A stretch of 64,000 nucleotides of DNA from Staphylotrichum longicolle (Eukaryota > Ascomycota > Sordariomycetes > Sordariales > Chaetomiaceae): assembly GCA_019096155.1 (NCBI GenBank), contig JAHCVI010000005.1, positions 630,468 to 694,467 on the forward strand, given 5' to 3'. The notes beneath the pieces were generated by a model, which searched no databases, was not told the DNA's origin, and saw only the letters and a list, made by a program, of their open reading frames with translations. Positions 56,501-64,000 of the stretch are shown here, one piece after another; position 1 is the stretch's first letter, and each line of letters opens with the position of its first letter. The translations under genes and the position numbers were made by a program.

Positions 56501-57831
56501 GTGTGGGCAAGATGAGCCGCGAGGAGTTGGAGGATGCCACAGCAGAAGCCATCACTCTGCTCGTAGACGAAGCGCAGCACGGGCTGGTGAAGCCCGACGT
56601 CGTCATTTCGCAGCTGCAGGAGAAGAAGCTGGACCTGTACACCTTCTTCTACCTCCGGGGCTTATGGCGGGGCGAAGGCATCCACGAGCATTCGGGAGAG
56701 TCGCGCGCGCGCCTCGTTACCGACAGCCAGTCCCTAGTTGACCAGTTCGCTGACTTGGCTGTCCATCTTTTTGCTGTTCACGATCAGCCTCTGCTGATGG
56801 ACCTCTTGAAAAATTCAACCGCATACGCATTCGAGAAGGTACTGCACCCCTGAATCCCTTCGTCCTACTATACTCGTCACTGACCCTCTCCTTTCTAGGC
56901 AGCTCAAGAATGCGAAAACTTCAACTACATCCCTGAGCTCGTCTACCTCTACTCCAAAACCGGCCAGACCAAACGCGCCCTCTACCTCATCATCGACCGC
57001 CTCGGCGACGTCAGCCGCGCCATCGCCTTTGCCAAGGACCAAGACGACCCCGACCTTTGGGAGGACCTGCTCACGTATAGCATGGACAAGCCGCACTTTA
57101 TCCGTGCGCTACTCGAGGAAGTGGGCACCGCGATCAACCCGATCACCCTCGTGCGGCGCATCCCGGAGGGCCTGGAGATCGAGGGCCTGCGCGAAGGGCT
57201 GAAGCACATCATGAAGGAGCACGAAATCCAGTTCAGCATTTGCGAGGGCGTGGCGCGCGTGCTGCGGAGCGAGGTGGCAGCTGCCCAGGCCTTGTTGCGC
57301 AGCGGCCAGCGGAAAGGCGTCAAGTTTGAAGTCGTTCCCAAGGCCGATCACACCACACCCAACGCGCCCTCAAAAGACAACCACCCCTCAGCTTCATCAC
57401 ACGCACCGCACCACCCCCATCACCAACAACAACCCACCCCCGCGCACACGGAAAAGCCCCCCGCCAACGGCGACGCCCCAACCCCCCATCCCCCATCATT
57501 CGACACCACCAGAGCAGCCAAGAAATACGACGCCCCCGGCCACTGCGCCCACTGCGCCGCGCCCTTCACCGAGTGGGAAGTCGAGACCCTCGTCGGCTTC
57601 GCCTGCGGGCACGTGTTCCACTTGTCCCACCTGCTGGAGCGGCTGCACCCGGGCGAGGAGCCCGACAGGCTGGTGCTGCATGGCGTGAGGGCGGGGGAAG
57701 AGGGCAGGTTTGCGTCGGCGCATCTCATCGGGGCCAAGGTCACGCATGCGAGGTTGTTGAGGGAGAGGGTTGCCGGGGGGTGTCCTGTTTGTGTCGCGGG
57801 GCGGGAGGGCGAGGAGGGGGTTAGTCAGTGA
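53562..57831 (+). CDS. vps41: VPS41, HOPS tethering complex subunit
   Basis: Vacuolar/late-endosomal tethering and fusion (HOPS) and vesicle formation in the AP-3 pathway. Five exons: 53562-53957, 54016-54042 (only 27 nt), 54098-55083, 55140-56838 and 56899-57831; 1346 residues. All phases agree. The N-terminus is very acidic (about residues 65-105). The beta-propeller follows (LTQHLGPVYRNGDATSAF, the micro-exon IIGTHNGNI, HVVQLPAFQTLRVYHAHSA, IATSSMDGN, DCIISGISLYTQN). Then comes the clathrin-heavy-chain-repeat solenoid (YDCILATRRDLGDHLAWLLE, ECENFNYIPELVYLYSKTGQ, ALYLIIDRLGDVSRAIAFA). The C-terminus is a RING-like zinc domain (CAHCAAPF, CGHVFHLSHL, CPVC). Exon 3 ends with a gtgggt donor, chosen because it alone gives the conserved junction to LRMDC. 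Confidence 0.93.
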
Positions 57832-58180
57832 GAATGGGGGGAGAGCGGCAGGAAGGTGGGGTTGAGAGGGTGGGAGGGTGCAGGAGAGGGGTTGTGTTTG
57901 TGGTGTGTGTGTGTGGGTGTGTGATTACGGGTGGGCGATGCGATCGGAGATGGGGACCGGATTTGGTGATGGGTTTGGTGATGGTGTTGGTGTTGGGGTT
58001 GGAGGGTTGCATGTTGCATCATATACCGTGGTCAGTGTTGGGTGTAGATATGGCGTGTTGTTCATTATCAACCTGTGTATACCATCCATTCTCCTGTTCC
58101 AACTGGGGGCGACGAAGACGACGCCGCCATCGTCAAGAAGCGTCCTCCCGGACGGCAGTCTTCAACAACAACATCACCAA
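57832..58180. other. Intergenic, VPS41 / tRNA-Ala
   Basis: 349 bases, G/T-rich with GTGTGT and GGTGATGGT-like simple sequence. VPS41 3' flank and tRNA upstream region. Confidence 0.5.
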
Positions 58181-58266
58181 GGGCGTGTGGCTCAGTTGGT
58201 AGAGCGTTCGCTTAGCATACCCACCCTGTATGCGAAAGGTCCTGGGTTCGATTCCCAGCTCGTCCA
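58181..58266 (+). tRNA. tRNA-Ala (anticodon AGC) with 13-nt intron
   Basis: The cloverleaf has acceptor GGGCGTG/CTCGTCC with the alanine identity pair G3:U70 and a U6-U67 mismatch (as I recall it in yeast tRNA-Ala). The D stem is GCTC/GAGC, the anticodon stem TTCGC/GCGAA and the T arm CTGGG-TTCGATT-CCCAG. The loop T-T-AGC-A is followed by a 13-base intron and T. The mature RNA is 73 nt. Confidence 0.95.
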
Positions 58267-58968
58267 AAGCAAGCATCCGGAAGACGGATGAGTGTGTTCG
58301 TTTTTGGCGATATTTTTTTTCTTTTTACCTTTTTTCCGCTCTTGGTTTTCGTTGTGGTGGGTGGGGCTTGGGTTTGGGTTTTGCGGCTCTTTTGTTTCTC
58401 CCGCGACAGGGGCCAGGGGCACAGGTCGGGGTGCTTGATTTGTAAGACGCTTACATGTACCACCTCCGGCTCCCGGCATTTGCCAAATTCGGTGCCCCTG
58501 ATGATCCACTCCCTTCCGTCGCAAATCTCCATGCAACGAAGCGGGGTGCGGAGGGCTCGAGGGGGGGTTGCAGTGGGTTGTGGTTGCAGACCGCTGTGAC
58601 ACGGGCGATTGGTAAGGGAGGCCGTTCTTTTCAGGGGACGGCGGAGGTTCTGTCTGGTTGGCTGTTCTGTCTTTCCCGAAGCGTCAGAGGGACGACGCAC
58701 GAGTGACGAGCTGTATTGTGCCCGAGTGGAGCCTCGTAGGTGTTCTCTTGTGTTCTGCGGGACGGGGAGGGGGTGGGCAGATGGTGGCAGCCGTTTCAGG
58801 GGCTGACCATCGGTATTTAAGAGGCAGTTTTGTCCGTGTTTCTTTTTGGTGTCCCTTGTTTGTGTCTTTAGTCTCCAGTCCGCTGTTGTCATCTCCCTCA
58901 TAAAGCACGCAATCCACAACTCTCAACACACCCAGCCCCGATCCCTCACCCCACAGTCCACAGTCACC
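58267..58968. other. Intergenic, tRNA-Ala / GST-like gene
   Basis: About 700 bases containing the tRNA terminator. It also holds the promoter of the next gene, with a TATTTAAG element at about 58812 some 155 bases upstream of the ATG. No other gene seen. Confidence 0.5.
58301..58320 (+). terminator. Pol III terminator of tRNA-Ala
   Basis: TTTTT at 58301-58305 and eight T at 58313-58320, with more T runs following. Confidence 0.8.
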
Positions 58969-59738
58969 ATGGCGTCTCTCGGCAAGATCTACAGCTACCC
59001 CAACAACTACCGCGTCCAGCGGGTAAGCAACCAAACCCCACACCCCTCCCTTCTCTCGTCCCCTTCTATCGGCCCTCTTCTCCTCCCCCCTACACAACCT
59101 CCAGACCCTAACCCTCCTCCCAGGCCCAAGCACTCGCTGCCCTCAACGGCACCACCATTGAGCTGGACTCGGCCTTCCAAATGGGCGTGACCAACCGCAC
59201 CCCCGAGTTCCTCGCCAAGTTCCCGCTCGGCAAGGTCCCGGCCTTCGAGTCGGCCGACGGCACCCTCCACCTGACCGAGGGCCAGGCCATCGCGCGCTAC
59301 GCCGCCGAGAGCGGGCCCAAGGCCGCCCAGCTCCTCGGCGAGGACGTCAAGACGCGCGCCCTCGTCGAGCAGTGGTCGTGCTTTGCCGAACAGGAGCTTT
59401 CCAGCAACATGCTCCCGCCCATGCTCATGTGCGTGTTCAAGATGTATCCCTACGACGAGGCGCGGTTCGGGCAGTGCGTGGCCGGGTTCGAGCGGGCGGC
59501 GAAGAGGGTCGAGGCCGCGTTGGAGGGCGGCAAGAAGTTCTTGGTCGGCGAGCAGCTGACGCTGGCGGATGTGATGGTTGTCGGCGTGCTGCAGGTGGCG
59601 GCCAAGTTCGTGATGGACCAGGAGATGCTCAAGGGGCTGCCGAACGTGGAGGCGTATCTGAAGGGGATGCTCGAGGTGCCGGAGCTGAAGGAGGCGTTTG
59701 GGGCGCTCGAGGTTTGCGCCGAGAAGGTGAAGCCGTGA
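58969..59738 (+). CDS. Glutathione S-transferase-fold protein related to eEF1B-gamma N-terminal half
   Basis: Two exons, 58969-59022 (MASLGKIYSYPNNYRVQR) and 59124-59738, give 222 residues. The thioredoxin-like N-domain contains NRTPEFLAKFPLGKVPAFES, then LTEGQAIARYAAE, which is the glutathione-site SNAIxRY-type motif in altered form. The helical C-domain contains FLVGEQLTLADVMVVGVLQ and AYLKGMLEVPELKEAFG. The wording is that of translation elongation factor eEF1B-gamma's GST part, but the conserved C-terminal EF1G domain is absent, so this is a stand-alone GST. Many ascomycetes have such paralogues. The role could be detoxification or association with translation; neither is shown here. Confidence 0.88.
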
Positions 59739-60632
59739 GTGTTCGTGATATCTAAGAAATGAAATGAAATGAAGCCGATTTGCATGTTCGAGGCTGGACT
59801 CGCTCTCTCGTATCACGAAGCGAACACTCGCTGTCCTGTGTGCTCGGAAATTACAAGCGGCACCCGGCGACTTTCACTTTGCGCCGAACCTCAAACACCT
59901 AAACACCCGATAGGGAAGTCGAGTGCAAAATCTCGGGATGTTTCGTTGATTTCTGCCGTCGTGGGAATCCGTTTTCAACACTTCATCGGCCATGCCTCTC
60001 TGGAATGTTCCCTTTTTCACATCAGCATCTCACATGGTGCCATGGACAAGCGGTGATTCAGCCGTTTGACACCTGACCCAATATTCTGAAACCAAGGATC
60101 TTCAGATTCGTCAACGACTCGTCAAATTTCAAACGAATGTCACCGTCACATGAAGATGGCTTCGGAGATCGCTTACGTGTTGAGTTCCGAAATGCCTCAG
60201 CCTTTCCGCCGAGAAAAGCCTCGTTTCGTATGATCAGGGGCAAACGACACCACAGCTGGGCGTAGCCCGCGAGCCTTGCCCCCCGCTCTGCATGCCGAAC
60301 AAAGAATTTAACCTTCGCAGCTGACCTCAGATTTCAGTATAAAAGGAGAGAAATTTTGCAATCAGATGCCCCAATCATGTTGCACACCGGCCATCGTACA
60401 AGGTACAACGTCGGGTGCTGACGGTTTATTGACAAATAGCACATGTGGACTTCCGTTGGTTTTTTTGTGGCCATTCATGGGCTTGTGCACTTTGAGGCTC
60501 TAAGTTCGGGATATTGTTGCGGCTTAAAATTACATTTTCCTTTTTTTTTAAGGTATACCACTTACACGAGTTGATGATTCTTGCTTCGAAAATGCCCCCG
60601 TCAGCTAACGTATCCATTTTACGAAAGACGCA
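59739..60632. other. Intergenic with TATA box
   Basis: About 0.9 kb without a recognised gene. A clear TATAAAAG lies at 60338-60345 on the plus strand, about 290 bases upstream of the next predicted gene. A short ATG-led frame at 60377 might be an upstream open frame or first exon. Confidence 0.45.
60338..60345 (+). promoter_or_regulatory. TATA box
   Basis: Perfect TATAAAAG. Likely promoter element for the unknown two-exon gene at 60633, with a long leader. Confidence 0.5.
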
Positions 60633-61410
60633 ATGTATCGCACTCGCCGAAGTCGCAAAGGGGTCTCCCCAGACAAACGCACAGTCGATACACCATGGCC
60701 CTCGACAGATGGGCAGGGTACAGTTCAGCCATGGGCGACCTACTCAAATCCCCATAGTTCTATTGGAGCAGGTGGTCAGATTCACAATGTCTCCGGGCCT
60801 GCGAGTACGAAGAGTTTGAGCAAAGTTTTCAAGCCTAGTGTGTTTGCTAATACATCCAGCATCAGTGAATGCAGGACAAGACCCAAACAGCCCACCGTTT
60901 TGGAAGCTAGCCGGCCTTCCCAACCGTCCAAGGCCACCAAATCTGTTTCCTTTCTCAACACATCAGTCCTACCAGCCTGCGGTGTCTCCGACGGCCAACG
61001 AAGAACACCCCGACTTTCCCATTCTTTACCCCGTATCGAGTCTCCAACATCATATAATCAGTGGCTCCGCACCACCGAACCCAGCGGCGGAGACCATGTC
61101 GCGATGGAATCCGCAGGGTGGACTCCCAGGAGACGACGACATGACAGACCTGGGGACAACAGGCGCCATCGCCGCCCACATTGAGCAGACTGGTCAGTTC
61201 GTGCCGACCCAAGGGGACGCCCTTCTCCTCAACACAATGGACCAGCAAAGAAGCTCAGCCCGCGACTGGTTGGAGCTTCTGCAGCAGGAGCCAGCTGCCG
61301 ACGCAGGAGAAACGTTGGCAGACGGAGATAACCAGCTGTGGGATTTCGGCGGCTTGGTGGATTTGGAGCTTCCGATGAGGCCCGCAGATGTCTCGCGGAG
61401 GACGTCTTGA
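60633..61410 (+). CDS. Unknown two-exon protein (about 240 aa)
   Basis: Exon 1 is 60633-60804 and exon 2 is 60860-61410. The 55-nt intron has a gtacga donor, GCTAATA branch region and catccag acceptor, and it keeps the frame exactly. The product begins MYRTRRSRKGVSPDKRTVD, is Pro/Ser/Asn-rich and probably disordered in its first half, and becomes acidic in the second half (GDDDMTDLGTTGAIAAHIEQ, SARDWLELLQQEP, NQLWDFGGLVDLELP). I do not recognise a domain. The C-terminus is uncertain: another frame stays open past the stop with text such as AEDVLIGQLNSKSTG until 61506, so a missed intron or a frame error near 61340-61400 is possible. It may be a lineage-specific regulatory protein. Existence is moderately supported, function unknown. 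Confidence 0.45.
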
Positions 61411-62197
61411 TCGGTCAGCTCAACAGCAAGTCGACAGGGCACTTGACCGAAACATTGGCCTCGACGGGACTCAGCCAGTTGAAAAACCCGCAGTCCTCGA
61501 AGATCTAATTATCATTCTCTTGAGAGCACGGCAGATATGTAAAACCCTCTCAGTCTGTCGCTCGAGCCTTTACTTCATTCTTCTTGCTGGTTTTCCTTTT
61601 TCCTTCGTTTTTTTATGGTGCTGTACTATCAGATGTTTCGGGATTTGCGGAAAAAGAGGTAGAGTGTAAGATATGCACAGGATACTCAATTGTCGCTGAG
61701 AATCCGTTTTGTACATACGGCTTGGTGCGGAAAGGAGAGTAAGGTGTTCAACACACCTTGCGTGAAGGCCCTTATAGTCAACATCACGATGGCGCACCCC
61801 TTGCCTTTGAACCCTTCAACACACCGGCTCCCAACCTTTTATAAGAGACTTCTAATATACCATGCAGTGGCACAATACCTCGGCGGATACCATTCCACGG
61901 AACGTAGGCTCAGGAAAACTAAAGCAAAACGTTTGTTAACCCGTAGCGTTAGCAGTCATGCAACCAGTCCATCGCCCCTGCATTGCTGCGGGAAGTTGAG
62001 TGCAGACAGCTCAGACGGGAACGGAATTCACAGTCCTGCCTACCTTACTTTGATTTCGAATTAACTAAATACCATACACCCCTTGGACTCCTCTTACACG
62101 GCAGGCTGCTAAATGACTTTGACATCGAGGGTGTCCAATCTGCCCGCCGGTCCCTGAAAAGCGGCAAATCCACCGACCCCCACCCATCAAGTTCCAC
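61411..62197. other. Intergenic, upstream of tRNA-His
   Basis: About 0.8 kb, mixed composition with T-rich and AT-rich segments. No gene recognised. Confidence 0.4.
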
Positions 62198-62294
62198 GGG
62201 TGACTAGTCTAGTGGTCAGGACGCTTCGTTGTGGTTCCCCAGCGGGTTCCATACACGATCCGAAGAAACCCCGGTTCGATTCCGGGGTCGCCCA
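62198..62294 (+). tRNA. tRNA-His (anticodon GTG) with 25-nt intron
   Basis: The acceptor GGGTGAC pairs with GTCGCCC, with discriminator A. The anticodon stem is CTTCG/CGAAG and the T arm CCCGG-TTCGATT-CCGGG. The loop begins T-T-GTG-G, followed by 25 intron bases and C. The mature length is 72 nt before addition of the extra 5' G that histidine tRNAs need. Confidence 0.93.
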
Positions 62295-62299
62295 TCATC

Positions 62300-62311
62300 T
62301 TTTGTTTTTTT
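62300..62311 (+). terminator. Pol III terminator of tRNA-His
   Basis: TTTT then G then seven T, directly after the tRNA. Confidence 0.8.
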
Positions 62312-63645
62312 CCACCTACATATGTTGCCAAATGTCGTATTGTACCGGTGCTGTTTGAGGATCTGTTATGGATGTCTTTATGAGGGGTTTGGGGCTGGGT
62401 ACGCCGGCCCATTTTGAGATACTACCATCTGGCCAGGGCCAAATTCTGGAGTTAGCGAAGGTGGTGACGGTGAGGGATGAGGGCCAGGCATCAAGGTAAG
62501 AAGCCAGTATGGATGTGCCCTCCCCTCGAACGATGATGGGTGAACTGTCTTGTTGAGGCTAACGGTTGATGGGGCGAAAGGAATCATGCGTGCTGGGAGG
62601 GATGCTATGGATGTAAGATGCCATCCACAACCTGAGGGCTGTGAGAGGCCTGAAAACAGGGAGATAAAAGTGAATCTCGGGTCCCATGGCAAGGGAGGAG
62701 AATCCTGAGCGTCGAATTCTGGGAGTGACTCCCGTCCATGTGCGAGTCGATCATGGCTGCAAACAACGCCGGCACGCGAGGACCGGAGATCCCTCTCCGG
62801 GTAGCACATGCTATTCCCTAATGTGTTTTTGGGTGTATATCAGAGCTCAATGACCCGTCATTCTATTTTTACTATATGATCTGTACGAATACGTTTCAAT
62901 GCCCGTTTTGGAAATAGCGTGAGCAACTTACAAATCGTCTTGTGACTGCAAGAACCAGCCGCCAACAACTGAAAGAGACTGGCTTATGACGTTTGCTCCA
63001 GTATCCCATCGCCATATCTTATGTCATTTCTGCGGAACTGATTGGGCTAACAGCGAGTCGGTGAAGGAGGAATCTGAGTGAGCTGAAGCGCATATTAATT
63101 GCTCCGTTACATTCCATACTCCAATGCACAACTCGTTTCCTCTGGCGCTGTCTGTGATTGTTCAATCTGCCCATGATCGACAAATCCCACAGAATCCATC
63201 CAGCTCTGAAATGCCCGCTTTTTCCCTTCTCGCAAGGGGGGCATGTCCCGCACTTCTTCAATGGCCGGGCACTTCCTCCCGCCGCAATGCAACCTCGGTC
63301 CAGTGGCAGGGCTGGAGACAGGGTTGTATCCCGCGACTGGCGGGAGCTGCAGAGCCTTCCATCAAATCACATCAGGCGTGGCCTGACCCTCCGCTGTTGA
63401 TCCAGGCTCGCCAGGGTCAGCTGCTCTGCCGTCCCCAACGCCACGCTGCGGGTGCCAAGCCTCGACTTCGTATTCCCCTGGTGTAGCACACCCGTCGCCA
63501 AAAACAGCGTGACATCGTGGATGGCCAAATTAAGAGCCGGTGATGTATGCATGGCCAGGCTTACCGCGGGAGGCCTAGTTTGCCACGAAAGAAGCGGGAG
63601 GCCTGGTGCAGGCAGCAGAGGGTCATGTTATGCTGATCTGGGGTG

Positions 63646-63653
63646 TATAAAAG
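63646..63653 (+). promoter_or_regulatory. TATA box of the right-edge secreted protein gene
   Basis: TATAAAAG, 111 bases upstream of the ATG at 63764, followed by a CT-rich leader. A strong, inducible-type promoter layout. Confidence 0.7.
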
Positions 63654-63763
63654 GGTTGCTTGACTCCAGGTTGATGAGAGTTGAGTTCTGAGACAATCGT
63701 TGACATCTCATCCTCCGATTGCAACATCACACTCGCTTAGTCCTAACACTACCCACTTACACC

Positions 63764-64000
63764 ATGAAGTATCTCACCGCCCTCGCCTCGGCCCTCGGCC
63801 TCCTGGCCAGTGCCTCTGCCATTCCCCTTGAGGAGCGCGACGCGCAAACCGTCCACCTTACCTTCCATGGTGGCCCGGCCGAGTACTCGCTCGCCATCCC
63901 CGCCGACGGCGTCGTCTACCCAACCAGTGAGCCCCCCCTCCCTGTCCCTTTCCCCTATATCCTGACATATCCGTGCCACAGACAACAACATCGCCGTCAA
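63764..64000 (+). CDS. Small secreted protein, 5' part (cut by window edge)
   Basis: Exon 1 is 63764-63926 and exon 2 starts at 63983 and runs past the window end. The intron is 56 nt (gtgagc ... cacag, with a CTGAC branch point at about 63962-63966). The product starts with a signal peptide MKYLTALASALGLLASASA, followed by IPLEERDAQTVHLTFHGGPA, which includes a Kex2-like ERD region. It continues EYSLAIPADGVVYPTNNN. This resembles small secreted fungal proteins of unknown role; no enzyme motif is visible in the part present. The clear TATA box supports high or regulated expression. Confidence 0.8.
   Translation, partial: MKYLTALASALGLLASASAIPLEERDAQTVHLTFHGGPAEYSLAIPADGVVYPTSEPPLPVPFPYILTYPCHRQQHRRQ

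Larger units (their letters stand above)
62295..63763. other. Intergenic, tRNA-His / secreted protein
   Basis: About 1.5 kb. The left end holds the tRNA terminator and the right end the promoter of the next gene. A minus-strand frame of 143 codons (62378-62809) has no recognisable feature and is not called. Confidence 0.4.

Overview
The window looks like nuclear DNA of a filamentous ascomycete, most likely a sordariomycete (Sordariales, perhaps Chaetomiaceae). The grounds are GC-rich coding sequence, many short GT-AG introns (about 45-80 nt, often with a CTAAC/CTGAC branch point), tRNA genes with introns, secreted glycoside hydrolases, and housekeeping genes of clear ascomycete type. The genus is an inference. 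No transposon, CRISPR array, virus or complete secondary-metabolite cluster was seen.

Left part (1-12.3 kb): the 5' end of an uncharacterised membrane protein on the minus strand; a 4.8 kb stretch without a recognisable gene; an intronless secreted alpha-amylase of actinobacterial type; a decayed starch-binding (CBM20) relic on the opposite strand; a small APH-fold protein with an altered catalytic loop; a tiny two-exon charged protein; gamma-butyrobetaine dioxygenase; and ribosomal protein uS10.

Middle (12.3-34.4 kb): a Cue3/ASCC2-type CUE protein, an FG nucleoporin with a CCCH finger (Amo1/Nup42), a cytochrome P450, a secreted GH5 hydrolase, tRNA-Thr, a GH72-like type I membrane protein, a small cysteine-rich secreted protein, CWH43 (GPI-lipid remodelling), UTP6 (ribosome biogenesis) and an EVE-domain protein.

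Right part (34.4-64 kb): a long gene-poor stretch, then the SWI/SNF subunit Swi1 (ARID), mitochondrial ribosomal protein mL49 divergent from eIF3e, APC1 divergent from VPS41, tRNA-Ala, an eEF1B-gamma-like GST, an unknown two-exon protein, tRNA-His and the first exons of a small secreted protein. Genes with related roles are scattered: translation (uS10, eIF3e, mL49, GST/eEF1B-gamma, three tRNAs, Cue3, UTP6), cell surface (GH72-like, CWH43) and polysaccharide use (amylase, CBM20 relic, GH5). There is no operon-like logic.

The most striking observations are the bacterial-looking amylase beside a CBM20 relic whose stop codons mostly fit G:C to A:T decay, and a recurrent pattern of one-base reading-frame breaks in essential genes (uS10, Cue3, CWH43, eIF3e, and probably the APC1 tail). 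Together these breaks point to consensus errors in this assembly rather than to pseudogenes. No convincing new multi-gene system was found.
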